Assembly (NCBI GenBank): GCA_963769945.1
Contig: CAVYOA010000001.1
Coordinates: forward strand, 124,001 to 188,000
Origin: WHSW01 sp963769945
GTDB lineage: Bacteria > Actinomycetota > Thermoleophilia > Solirubrobacterales > 70-9
Direction: 5' to 3'
Length of the DNA: 64,000 nucleotides
Shown here piece by piece: positions 53,681 to 62,929 of this stretch (the first letter of the stretch is position 1; each line of letters opens with the position of its first letter). A program made the translations under genes and the position numbers. Below the pieces are notes generated by a model that was given only the letters and a program-made list of their open reading frames with translations, was not told the DNA's origin and ran no database searches.

Positions 53681-54296
53681 ATGGCGCGCTGGACCCTGAT
53701 TGCCGCTGGATTGGTCACCTTCGCGCTTGTCGCCAGCCAGCTGTTGCTGCCGAGCCTCGGTGCGCAGCGGGTCGAAGACCGCCTCACGCAGGGCGGCGGC
53801 TCGGCCGAAGTCACGCTTGGCGCGGTTCCTGCCGTCCGCCTGCTTTTCTCCGACGGCGAGCGACTCGAGGTCACTGCGCGCGACCTCGATCTCGAGCTCG
53901 ACGAGCGCGAGGCCGTGTTCGACCGCCTCGACGGCTTCACGATCGTCGACATCTCAGTCACCAGCTCCAGCGCCGGTCCGTTCGAGTTGACGCGCTTCTT
54001 GCTGCAGCGCGACGGCGAGTGGGCCCTACAGCCTCGTCGCCAGCGGCGAGACGACCGCCAGTGAGCTGACATCGTTCGGCCTCGACCAGGTCGCGCTCCC
54101 CGGCGAGTCGTTTCTCGACCTCTTGCTCGATCCGTTCGTCGACCAGGTGAATGCGCCGCTGCCGATCGAGCTCGAGATGGAGCTTTCGAGCGATCATGGA
54201 CGCGTTCAGGTGGTTTCGGGAGGGGGCGAGGTTGCCGGCATCCCGGCCGGCCCGCTCGCCGAGCTGATCACGTCTGCGATCGTGCTGCAGCTGTGA
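53681..54296 (+). CDS. DUF2993 (LmeA-like) envelope protein, one frameshift
   Basis: This is a protein of about 204 residues with an N-terminal signal or anchor (WTLIAAGLVTFALVASQLLL). The rest is a DUF2993-type lipid-binding beta structure with QRVEDRLTQGGGSAEVTLGA and later ELTSFGLDQVALPGESFLDL. The frames meet near 54020. LmeA-like proteins bind phospholipid in the actinobacterial envelope (family knowledge). The stop overlaps the next gene start (GTGA). Confidence 0.75.
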
Positions 54297-55084
54297 GTGA
54301 GCAAACCGCGAGCGGGCTCGTTTACGACGTCGCTGGATCAGGACCGCCGGTGCTGTTGTTTCACGCCGGCATCGCCGATCGATCGATGTGGGAGCCACAA
54401 TGGCAAGGCCTCAGCGAGCGCTTCACCGCGATCCGCTTCGACGCCCGCGGCTTCGGCGAGTCGGCCGACCCGTCTGGTCCGTACACCCTGCACGACGATG
54501 GCGCCGAGGTCCTCGAAGCCGCCGGCATCGAGCGGGCGGCACTAGTCGGCTGCTCGATGGGCGGCGGCGCGGCACTCGATCTCGCTCTGGCGGCACCGCA
54601 GCGCGCCAGTGCTCTTGTGACCGTGTGCTCGACCCCTTCGGGCTGGCACCACAGCGACGAGATCCTCGCCCTTTGGGACGAGGTCGAAGCCGTCTACGAA
54701 CGCGAGGGGATCGAAGCAGCCAACGAGCTCGAGCTGCGGATGTGGCTCGACGGCTATGGACGCGACGGGGCTTGCGGCGAGCACCTCAGAGCACAGATCG
54801 GCTCGATCAACGCAGCCTTGCTCGAGCGCCAAGACACATTCGAGGTCGAGCCCGGCAAGCTCGAGCCGCCGGCGATCGAGCGCCTCGGCGAGATCGCTGT
54901 CGCGGTGCTCGCGATCTTCGGCTCCCACGACCAGCCGAGCTCGATCGCCGGGCTGCGCGCGATCGCCGAGGGCACCGGTGGCGAGCTCGTCGAGATCTCG
55001 GACGCTGCGCACCTGCCCTCACTCGAGCGGCCAGATCAGTTTGAGGCGGCGCTGATGCCGTTTCTCGAGCGCTACGCGACGTAG
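54293..55084 (+). CDS. Alpha/beta-fold hydrolase
   Basis: This 263-residue hydrolase has the N-terminal HG-like LLFHAGIADRSMWEPQW, nucleophile ALVGCSMGGGAALDLAL (Ser), acid in IFGSHDQPSSI and His in ISDAAHLPSLERPDQF. The substrate is not known. GTG 54293 overlaps the DUF2993 stop, so they are coupled. It converges with the next hydrolase gene, with four bases between stops. Confidence 0.88.
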   Translation: MSEQTASGLVYDVAGSGPPVLLFHAGIADRSMWEPQWQGLSERFTAIRFDARGFGESADPSGPYTLHDDGAEVLEAAGIERAALVGCSMGGGAALDLALAAPQRASALVTVCSTPSGWHHSDEILALWDEVEAVYEREGIEAANELELRMWLDGYGRDGACGEHLRAQIGSINAALLERQDTFEVEPGKLEPPAIERLGEIAVAVLAIFGSHDQPSSIAGLRAIAEGTGGELVEISDAAHLPSLERPDQFEAALMPFLERYAT

Positions 55085-55088
55085 CTGG

Positions 55089-56013
55089 TCAGCGGGCTGC
55101 GGCGACTGCGCCGGCGGGCTTTGCGGCTTGCGCCCGGCGGGCGTTCTCGATCAGGTGACCGGTGATTTTCGGCCACAGCTGCGGCGGCAGGTCATGTCCC
55201 ATGCCGTCGATCAGCTTCAGCTCGGCCGCCGGGATCGCGGCGGCAACCGCCCGCCCCGCGGCAGGGCGGACGAGCGGGTCCTTGGTGCCGTGGATGACCA
55301 CCGTGGGAGCGCCGATCGAGCGCAGCTTGCCCGAGCGGTCTCCCGAGGCGGTGATCGCGTGCAGCTGGCGTGCGGCGCCCACCGGGTGATGGGCGCGGTC
55401 ATAGCCGGCGGCGATCAACCTGCGCATGCGGTCTGGATCGGACGGGTAGTCGGGCGAGCCGATGATGTCGAACGTGCGCATGATCGCCTCGATGTAGCCA
55501 TCGCGGCCCTCGGGCGGCGCGGCCAGCAGCGTGCCAAGTGCGCGCAGACGCGGTAGTGAGGAGACCCGCTTGCCGGCACCGGTCATGATCAAGCCCAGCG
55601 AGCGCACCACCTCCGGGCGCCGGTAGGCGAGCACCTGGGCGATCATCCCGCCCTGTGAGGCGCCGACCACATGCGCCGACTCGATTCCTAGATGCTCGAT
55701 CAAGCCCGCGACATCATCGGCCATGTCGTCGAGCGTGTAGCCGAGACCCCGGTTGAGGCCGAGGAGCATCGCGAGCTTGCCCGGGAACGCCGAGGTGGTC
55801 GAGCCAGCTGGAGTGACCGATATCGCGGTTGTCGAGGCGAACGGCGCGAAAGCCCGCCTCTGCCAGGAGCTCGCAGAAGCCCTCGTCCCAGGCGATCATC
55901 TGAGTTCCCAAGCCCATGATCAACAGCATCGGCTCGCCATCAGGGTCGCCGATCTCCTGATAGGCGATCTCGACCCCGTTGACCGGCGCCAGTTGCTCGT
56001 CCGCGATTCTCAT
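55089..56013 (-). CDS. Alpha/beta-fold hydrolase, one frameshift
   Basis: This hydrolase of about 307 residues is read in two frames meeting near 55780. The first starts MRIADEQLAPVNG with LLIMGLGTQMIAWDEGFCEL; the second has the nucleophile AHVVGASQGGMIAQVLAYR, the acid in VIHGTKDPLVRP and His in IDGMGHDLPPQLWP. All catalytic residues remain. It starts 4 bases after the ALDH-GMC stop, in the same operon. Confidence 0.85.
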
Positions 56014-56017
56014 CCGG

Positions 56018-59000
56018 TCAGCCAGCCGCGATCGCGTGCGCAGTGCGCCGTGCAAGCGCCATGATCGTCAGCATCGGATTCGTCCCCGACGCGGTCGGGA
56101 AGGCGCTTGCGTCGCCAATCCAGACGCCGGGCGTGTCGTGTAGCTCGCCCCACGGGTTCGCCACCGAGCTCGCGGGATCACGGCCCATGCGACAGCTGCC
56201 CATCTGATGAGCCGAGAAGAGCAGGAACTCGCGCGGCTGGATCGGAGCCGAGGTGACCTCGCCGATGAAGGTCTCGAGGTCGTCGCCGTGCTTCCAGTCG
56301 GGTGCCTTTCGCGCCGAGCCGACGATCTCGGTCGCGCCGGCGGCCTCATGCACTCGGATCAGCTGCTCGACCCCGGCGCGGATGTTGCGGATGTCGACCT
56401 CGTCGGTGATCGGGTACTGAGCCACCGCCGTGCCAGCCTCGTCGACGACAACGCGCCCGTGACCCTGCTCGCGAACGAGGCTGATCAGCGAAGCCGAATC
56501 GCCCCAGTGGCGCATGCGGCGCTTGTGGTCGGCGCCCGAGCGCCACGGCAGCGCGCCGGCGTAAAGGCCCGTCGTCGCCTGCGCGCCCTCGAGCAAGAAG
56601 CCGTGACCGTCGCCCGTGTCCTCGAACTCGTGCGAGAGCGCCGCCTGCGGCGGTCCCCAATTCCAGTTTTGGGGCTCGTCGTAGTAGGCGGTGACGGCCG
56701 CCGTCGGATGCAAGCGCAGAAAGTCGCCGGTAGCAGGGCCGCCGATCTGCGATCGCAGCAGCAGCGCCGGTGACTCGATCGATCCGCAGGCGACAACGAC
56801 GATTGGCGCGTTCACGGTCAGCCGGGTCACCGCCCCGTTGTCACCCTCGGGATCGACCCACACTGCCTCGACGCCGGCAGCGCGGCCGTTGTCGACGAGC
56901 ACCCGCTCGGCTCTGCAGCCGGCGAGAATCTCGGCGCCATTGGCTTGGGCATCGACCAGGTACGTCTTCGCCGTGGACTGCTTGGATCCCGACTGATCGC
57001 CGAAGCCGAGGTAGGCGGCGCTGGCCGGGTCGTACTTCTCCGGGTCGGTGTTGCGCAGGATCGAGCTGAAGTCAAAGCCAAACTTCTCGCAAGCCGCTCG
57101 TAGCCGCTCGTGCGGCCCGGAGAGGTCTGAGCACTCGCCGTTGACCATGATCCGCTCGCTGACGGCGTCCAGGTGCGCGTCGAAGTCCGGTCCGTCGAGG
57201 CCCTCGAGCCCGTGCTCTCGCGCCCACTCCTCGCGCACCCAGGAATGAGTGCGCAGGCAGTTGGTCCAGTTGATCGTGGTGCCGCCGCCGATGCCCGCGC
57301 CGGCGACGATCGAGACTTGGCCGTCGGCGGTCGGAAAGGGCCCGCCGTTGAGATAGGAGCGCTGGTAGGCGGCGAGCTCGTACTGGTCGAAGTCGCGGTC
57401 GTCGAAGTAGCCGCCGGCTTCGAGCACGACCACGCTCTTGCCCGCGGCCGCCAGCTCGGCGGCGATGACGCCGCCACCGGCGCCGGAGCCGACAACGCAG
57501 ACGTCCGCGTCGATCGTCTCCTGCGGCGCGCTCGGCTTGCGGATGCGAAGCGGGCGCTCGCGCTCGGGCGGTGGCGAGAGCGGTCCCGGGTATCCGATCG
57601 TCGCCCACGTCGGGTTCTGGCCGGTGCCGAGATCGGGCAGCGCGTAAAAGATCGAGCCGGCGACGCCGCGGATCGTCGTCAGGCCCGCCAAGGCATCGGG
57701 GCTCTGGTCGCCGAACCCGTGGACGATCTGCTCACGGATCTCCAGGGGTGTCGTCTCGGACATTCCAGCCTCGGCGAGGCCATCGAGCAGGGCTCGCAAC
57801 CCGATCGTCTGCTCATCGGTGATCTGCGCCTGAAGCAATGCGACCTCGAGCGCCTCGGGCACCGCGGCGTGACTGGCCGCGCTGAGCCAGAAGCCACGCG
57901 CCGCCTCGTCGCCGGCCGGCGTTGGCAGCGCAGGGATGAAGGTGTCGCAAAGCGCCGTGAGCGCTGCGCGCTGAGCATCGTCGAACAGCGTGCTCGTCGC
58001 CAGCAGGGCAAAGGTCTCGCCGACCGTCTTGCTGACCTCGGCGCTGTACGGGAAGTGATGAGGATCGCGCGAGGGCGCGTAGCCCGGTGTGATCATCAGC
58101 GACTGGCGCTTGGTGTACTTGCGGATCCCGTCCGGCCCATGGCGAGAGCCCAGGCCCGAGGCCTTCCAGCCCCCCATCGGCAGCTCGAGCGCCGCGTAGT
58201 TGACCTGAGCATCGTTGACGCAGGCGACGCCGGCCTCGATCCGTCGCGCGATCTCCTCACCGCGAACCTCGTCGCGTGTCCACACCGATGCCTGCAGCCC
58301 GTAGGGACCATCGTTTGCGAGCTCGATCGCCTGCTCAGCGTCGCGAACCGCCATCACCGGCAACGTCGGGCCGAAGGTCTCCTCGGTCATGCACAGCATC
58401 GAGTGATCGACGCCAGCAAGCACCGTTGGGCGATAAAAGCGCCCAGGCTCAGGACCGCGCTCGCCACCGGTAACGATCCGAGCGCCCTTGTCGACCGCGT
58501 CGGCGACGTGGGCCTCGATCAGATCCAGCTGAGGTGGGAAGATGATCGCGCCGATATCGACGCTGCCCGGCGCGCCCGGCGGTCCCTGACGCAGCGACTC
58601 GACCTTGCCCGTGAGCCGCTCGAGAAACTCGTCGTGGACGGGCTCCTCAACGTAGATGCGCTCGACCGAGATGCAGACCTGACCGGAGTTGTTGAGGCCG
58701 TATGAAACGGCGGCGTTTGCCGCCCGCTCGAGATCGGCGTCGGCGAGGATCACCATTGGGTCCTTGCCGCCGAGCTCGAGGCTGACAGGGGTAAGCGTCT
58801 GTGCGGCCTGGGCCATCACCTTCTTGCCGGTGGCAACCGAGCCGGTGAACATGACGAAGTCGACTTCGTCGACGAGAGCCGCGCCGGTCTCGCCGCGGCC
58901 GGTGGCGACCTGAAACACCCCGTCGGGCAAGCCAGAGTCTGTGAGCATCTCGGCCAGCACGAGCGAGGTCAGCGGCGTCACCTCCGAGGGCTTGAGCACA

Positions 59001-59503
59001 ACCGCGTTACCCGCCGCGAGCGCCGGAATGCAGTCGCCGAAGGAGTTGTTGAGCGGGTAGTTCCAAGGCCCGATTACGCCGACGACCCCGAGCGGTGCGT
59101 AGCGTGTTGCGAGCTTGCGGCCACGAACGAACGGCGACGCCGACTCGATCTCCTCGTCGGCGAGATAGACGGGCGCCTGCTTGGCCCAGAACTCGAGCGC
59201 CGCGAGCCCATAGGAGAGCTCGGCGAACTGGGTTTCGTCGGCGGGACGGCCGGTCTCGGCGCAGATCGTCGTGACGACGCGCTCGGCGTTGGCAACGAGC
59301 CAGGCTCGTGCCGCCAGCAGTACCGCCGCACGCGCCTCGAAGCCGGCTTCGGCCCAGGCGGGCTGGGCTTCACGCGCCACCGCGACCATGGCACGGACCT
59401 GATCTGCGGAAAGCTCCGCAACGTTCGCGATCGTCTCGCCGGTCGCCGGGTTCTCAACCGCGATCTCGCTCACCGCAGCCTGTGAATCTCCCCCGTCGGG
59501 CAT
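56018..59503 (-). CDS. Aldehyde dehydrogenase fused to a GMC/FAO-type flavin alcohol oxidoreductase
   Basis: This is a 1161-residue chain. Residues 10-500 form a full aldehyde dehydrogenase with catalytic Glu243 (SLELGGKDPM) and Cys277 (NNSGQVCISVERI). Residues 505-640 resemble the small N-terminal domain of long-chain alcohol oxidases (DAQRAALTALCDTFIPALPT). Residues 665-1161 are a GMC oxidoreductase with VCVVGSGAGGGVIAAELAAA, AHQMGSCRMGRDP and the C-terminal ASGTNPMLTIMALARR. It could oxidise an alcohol to an acid through a held aldehyde. The join at about 58000 is smooth, but a one-base error could have fused two coupled genes. Confidence 0.9.
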   Translation of the reverse strand: MPDGGDSQAAVSEIAVENPATGETIANVAELSADQVRAMVAVAREAQPAWAEAGFEARAAVLLAARAWLVANAERVVTTICAETGRPADETQFAELSYGLAALEFWAKQAPVYLADEEIESASPFVRGRKLATRYAPLGVVGVIGPWNYPLNNSFGDCIPALAAGNAVVLKPSEVTPLTSLVLAEMLTDSGLPDGVFQVATGRGETGAALVDEVDFVMFTGSVATGKKVMAQAAQTLTPVSLELGGKDPMVILADADLERAANAAVSYGLNNSGQVCISVERIYVEEPVHDEFLERLTGKVESLRQGPPGAPGSVDIGAIIFPPQLDLIEAHVADAVDKGARIVTGGERGPEPGRFYRPTVLAGVDHSMLCMTEETFGPTLPVMAVRDAEQAIELANDGPYGLQASVWTRDEVRGEEIARRIEAGVACVNDAQVNYAALELPMGGWKASGLGSRHGPDGIRKYTKRQSLMITPGYAPSRDPHHFPYSAEVSKTVGETFALLATSTLFDDAQRAALTALCDTFIPALPTPAGDEAARGFWLSAASHAAVPEALEVALLQAQITDEQTIGLRALLDGLAEAGMSETTPLEIREQIVHGFGDQSPDALAGLTTIRGVAGSIFYALPDLGTGQNPTWATIGYPGPLSPPPERERPLRIRKPSAPQETIDADVCVVGSGAGGGVIAAELAAAGKSVVVLEAGGYFDDRDFDQYELAAYQRSYLNGGPFPTADGQVSIVAGAGIGGGTTINWTNCLRTHSWVREEWAREHGLEGLDGPDFDAHLDAVSERIMVNGECSDLSGPHERLRAACEKFGFDFSSILRNTDPEKYDPASAAYLGFGDQSGSKQSTAKTYLVDAQANGAEILAGCRAERVLVDNGRAAGVEAVWVDPEGDNGAVTRLTVNAPIVVVACGSIESPALLLRSQIGGPATGDFLRLHPTAAVTAYYDEPQNWNWGPPQAALSHEFEDTGDGHGFLLEGAQATTGLYAGALPWRSGADHKRRMRHWGDSASLISLVREQGHGRVVVDEAGTAVAQYPITDEVDIRNIRAGVEQLIRVHEAAGATEIVGSARKAPDWKHGDDLETFIGEVTSAPIQPREFLLFSAHQMGSCRMGRDPASSVANPWGELHDTPGVWIGDASAFPTASGTNPMLTIMALARRTAHAIAAG

Positions 59504-59526
59504 GCTCGCGAGTCTATAGGCGGGCC

Positions 59527-60498
59527 CTAGCGGGCTTTATCGGAGAGGCGAGCGGGCCCGTCGCGATCGCCCTCGATCACCTCGGTGCCGGCAAAGCGAT
59601 CGGCAAGCGAGCGCCGGCGGGCATCGAAGGGGATCAAGACGAAGCCGGCGCCGAGGCTCAGCACCGAGAGCGCGGTCCCGATCAACCGCCGAAAAGCGCG
59701 GCGGGCACCGATCTTTCGCTCGCCACCAGCATCGAGTCGAATCGAGAGCAGGCGCATGCCGATCGTCTGCCCGGCTAGAGCCCAGAAGGTGGTCAGGTAG
59801 ACGGCGCCGGACACGACCCACAGCGTCCCGCCGAGCACGAGCCCGGCGGTCGTGGGGTCCTGGTCGTCGCCGATCACACCACCGATCGTGATCCCGAAGA
59901 GCGCGGAGATGCCGAGAAACGTCAGGTTGAGCAGGACCCCATCGAGGAAGGCGCCGACGGTGCGGGTAAAGAGGCCAACGTGGACCTTGTCGGTCGCCGG
60001 CGGCGCCTTGCTGCCGAGCGTGCGGTCGAGGACGTGGGCGATGGCGATGTCGACTCGGTCGGCGACCTCGCGGATCCCGCGCCCGATGTCCTCGATCAGG
60101 CCGCGGCCCTGAGAGGTGATCGCGGCGCGCACCTCGGGCGCCTCGGCGATGCGCTCGATCAGCCTCTGCACCTCGTCGGAGTCCAGCAGCTGGTCCCAGA
60201 CGCGATCAACGAGCTGGGAGTCGAGCACCCTGACCGCGGCGCGCTCGACGGCGGGGCTGGTCAGCGTCCGCTCCAACGACTCTTGAGCGGCATCGCTCTC
60301 GAGCACGCGGATGATCGCCCGCTCGACAGCCGGGCTTTCGAGGGCGCGCACGATCGCCTCCTCGGTGGCCGATTCAACGGCGTCATCGATCCCGGTCGCG
60401 GCGGCGACGCGCTCGGCGCTGCGGGCGCCGATCCCGAGCAGGCGCGCCGGAAGCGGGGCGCGCCCGCGGCGCAGCGGCTGCTCGGGAGGCGAGCTCAC
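59527..60498 (-). CDS. RDD-domain membrane protein with N-terminal helical repeats
   Basis: This 323-residue protein carries imperfect 13-residue helical repeats in residues 43-127 (SPAVERAIIRVLES and SPAVERAAVRVLDS are two). Residues 175-310 are an RDD membrane domain with three to four hydrophobic helices, starting near GLFTRTVGAFLDGVLL and containing ALAGQTIGMRLLSIRLDAGG. The function is unknown. GTG 60498 starts VSSPPEQPLR; it diverges from the phosphoesterase. Confidence 0.82.
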   Translation of the reverse strand: MSSPPEQPLRRGRAPLPARLLGIGARSAERVAAATGIDDAVESATEEAIVRALESPAVERAIIRVLESDAAQESLERTLTSPAVERAAVRVLDSQLVDRVWDQLLDSDEVQRLIERIAEAPEVRAAITSQGRGLIEDIGRGIREVADRVDIAIAHVLDRTLGSKAPPATDKVHVGLFTRTVGAFLDGVLLNLTFLGISALFGITIGGVIGDDQDPTTAGLVLGGTLWVVSGAVYLTTFWALAGQTIGMRLLSIRLDAGGERKIGARRAFRRLIGTALSVLSLGAGFVLIPFDARRRSLADRFAGTEVIEGDRDGPARLSDKAR

Positions 60499-60579
60499 AG
60501 CACCATCGTCGCGTCCGCGACGGTCGGAACCGCTGGACGGTGAGTATCGACACCCGCAGGCGCCTGCGAGGATTGACCG

Positions 60580-61719
60580 ATGCGCACCGCGATTCTCTCC
60601 GACCTTCATCTCGGCGCCGGCGGGGGCGGTGACCTGCTGCGCCGCGACGCCTTTCGCGCACCGCTGTTCGAGGCGCTCGAGCCAAGCGACCGTGTCGTCT
60701 TGCTCGGCGACCTGATCGAGCTTCGCGACCGCCCGATCGATCAAGCGTTTGCGCTGGCGGAGCCGTTTCTGCGCGAGCTCACGGAGGTGATCTCCGACGG
60801 CGAGCTGATCATCGTCGCGGGCAATCACGACCATCACCTCGTCGAGCCGTGGCTGGAGCGCCGCCTGCTCGAGGGAGAACCGCCTCTCGGCCTCGAACAG
60901 CGCGTCGAGCCCGAGGCGACTCCCCTGGCGACGCTGGTAAACGAACTCTCCGGCATCGCGATCGAGATCGCCTACCCGGGCGTGTGGCTACGCGACGACG
61001 TCTACGCGACGCACGGTCACTATCTCGACCGCCACCTCACCGTGCCGACCTTCGAACGCCTTGCCGTCGCCGGAGTCGAGCGCCTGCTCGGCGTTCGCCC
61101 CAGCGGGCCCGACCCGCTCGAGCCTCCCGCCGACACTCCCGAAGAGCTGGCGGGACGAATCGACCCGATCACCTACGAGCACGCTCAATCTCCGGTATAC
61201 GCCCTGCTGTTCGCGCTCGCTCAAGGCGCCGGCGGCGAACGCGGCACAGGCAACCCTTCGATGCGGATCTGGAACGCCGTCGGAGCGGGTGACAGCGCCA
61301 CAGCCAAACTTCGCGGCTGGCTGCTCGGCTCGGTCGCCGTGCCCGGCGCCGTCAGCCTCGCCAACCGCCTCGGGCTCGGGCCGGTGCGCTCAGACCTCTC
61401 GCCCGGCGCGATCACCCGTGCCGGGCTGGCGGCGATGCGCGAGGTGGTAGAGCGCCTCGGAATCGAGGCAAGACACGTGATCTTCGGTCACACCCATCGC
61501 CGCGGGCCGCTCGGCGATGAGCCCGGCTGGGCAGCCTCGGACGGCGAGTGCTGTTTATGGAATACCGGCAGCTGGCTGCACTCGCCGACCATGCTCGCCA
61601 GCACGGCCTCACGAAGTCCTTACTGGCCGGGCACGATCTGTCTCGTCGGCGACGAAGGCGAGCCTGAGCTGCGACACCTGCTCGACGACCGCAGCCGCGA
61701 CGAGCTCGCGACCCCGTAA
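60580..61719 (+). CDS. Calcineurin-like metallophosphoesterase
   Basis: This 379-residue binuclear metal phosphoesterase has the full motif set: ILSDLHLGAGGG, VVLLGDLIELRD, IIVAGNHDHHLVEPW, TYATHGHYLDRHL-like DVYATHGHY and VIFGHTHRRGPLG. It has no signal peptide. The length fits enzymes of the UDP-diacylglucosamine hydrolase or nuclease type, but the substrate is uncertain. It is followed 14 bases on by a small membrane protein. Confidence 0.88.
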   Translation: MRTAILSDLHLGAGGGGDLLRRDAFRAPLFEALEPSDRVVLLGDLIELRDRPIDQAFALAEPFLRELTEVISDGELIIVAGNHDHHLVEPWLERRLLEGEPPLGLEQRVEPEATPLATLVNELSGIAIEIAYPGVWLRDDVYATHGHYLDRHLTVPTFERLAVAGVERLLGVRPSGPDPLEPPADTPEELAGRIDPITYEHAQSPVYALLFALAQGAGGERGTGNPSMRIWNAVGAGDSATAKLRGWLLGSVAVPGAVSLANRLGLGPVRSDLSPGAITRAGLAAMREVVERLGIEARHVIFGHTHRRGPLGDEPGWAASDGECCLWNTGSWLHSPTMLASTASRSPYWPGTICLVGDEGEPELRHLLDDRSRDELATP

Positions 61720-61733
61720 CTTCAGGCGCAGAC

Positions 61734-62162
61734 ATGAGCACGCTTGCCAAGCTCAACCTGCTGCTGTTCGTAGCGCTGATCGCCCACACCATCGATCACG
61801 CGGTCAACCAACCTGCCCGCGACTTGCCGGTCACCGGCTCGATCGTCGCCGTAATCGGGTTTTCGATCGTCGCGCTTTCGACGGTGCTCGCGGTGATGGA
61901 CCGGCCACAGGCGCCGGTCGCGGCGATCTTCTCCGGCCTGGCGACCGCGCTCGGGATCGTCGCGATCCACCTGGCGCCGTCTTGGTACTCGCAGGTCAGC
62001 GACCCTTACTGGGATTTTGCCGCGAACGCGATCTCCTGGGCCCTGCTGATCGCACCCCTGGCCGCCGCCGTGGCGCTGGTGGCAGCGGGCGTCCAGCTCC
62101 GACGTGGGCAGGCGCAAGCCAGACCGATGTCACATCCACCGATGGGCCATCGCCCGGCGTAG
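61734..62162 (+). CDS. Small four-helix membrane protein of unknown function
   Basis: This 142-residue protein has four predicted hydrophobic helices (LNLLLFVALIAHTIDHAV, TGSIVAVIGFSIVALSTVL, VAAIFSGLATALGIVAIHL, ALLIAPLAAAVALVAAGV) and a short basic tail. HTIDH in the first helix may bind a metal or heme (inference). I do not know the family. Its stop is ten bases from the MerR start. Confidence 0.65.
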   Translation: MSTLAKLNLLLFVALIAHTIDHAVNQPARDLPVTGSIVAVIGFSIVALSTVLAVMDRPQAPVAAIFSGLATALGIVAIHLAPSWYSQVSDPYWDFAANAISWALLIAPLAAAVALVAAGVQLRRGQAQARPMSHPPMGHRPA

Positions 62163-62172
62163 AATGGGTCAA

Positions 62173-62922
62173 ATGAGCTCGAGCGCCGCCGAAGAGCTGA
62201 CGATCGACGAGCTCGCGCGGCGAACGGGGATGACAGTGCGCAACATCCGCGCTCACCAGTCACGTGGCCTGCTCCCTCCTCCGGATGTTCGCGGCCGCAC
62301 GGGCTTTTACGGCGCCATCCACGCGGCTCGCATCGAGCTCATCCGCGAACTTCAGGCAGATGGCTTCAAGCTCGAGGCGATCAGCCGGCTGCTCGACAGC
62401 GCCGGCGGCTCGAGCGAGGAGGTGCTGCGCTTCACCCGCGCAGTCAAGGCGCCGTTCGAAGACGAGCAGCCGCAGATCGTCAGCGCCGACGAGCTCGCAG
62501 AGCGCTTCGCCGACGCCGGCGACAAGGCCGGGGAGATGCTTCGTCGCGCCGAGAAGCTGGGGATCATGCGTCCGATCGGCGACGGCAACTACGAGGAGCT
62601 GAGCCCGCGGCTGGGTCGTGCCAGCGAGGAGCTGCGGTCGCTGGGGATCCCAACCGAGACGGCGCTCGACATCGCCCGCGAGCTGCGAAAGCAGTCCGAC
62701 GCGGTCGCCCGCACTTTCGTCGACCTCTTCATCAAGCAGATCTGGAAGCCGTTCGAGGACGAGGGCCGCCCCGAGCACGATCTGCCCAAGGTGCGCGAGG
62801 CGCTCGAGCGCCTGCGCCCGCTCGCCTCCGATGCCCTATTGGCGATGTTCCAGCTGGCGATGACGGACGCGGTCGAGCACCGCATGGGCAAGGAGCTGGA
62901 ACGGATGCAAAAGGGGCGGTGA
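62173..62922 (+). CDS. MerR-family transcriptional regulator
   Basis: This 249-residue regulator has the MerR winged helix near the N-terminus (TIDELARRTGMTVRNIRAHQ, then GLLPPPDVRGRTGFYG and LIRELQADGFKLEAISRLLD) and a long C-terminal domain (about 150 residues) that may bind a ligand. ATG 62173 is chosen; 62164 would add three residues. It directly follows the membrane-protein gene and could control it. Confidence 0.9.
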   Translation: MSSSAAEELTIDELARRTGMTVRNIRAHQSRGLLPPPDVRGRTGFYGAIHAARIELIRELQADGFKLEAISRLLDSAGGSSEEVLRFTRAVKAPFEDEQPQIVSADELAERFADAGDKAGEMLRRAEKLGIMRPIGDGNYEELSPRLGRASEELRSLGIPTETALDIARELRKQSDAVARTFVDLFIKQIWKPFEDEGRPEHDLPKVREALERLRPLASDALLAMFQLAMTDAVEHRMGKELERMQKGR

Positions 62923-62929
62923 AAGCCCG

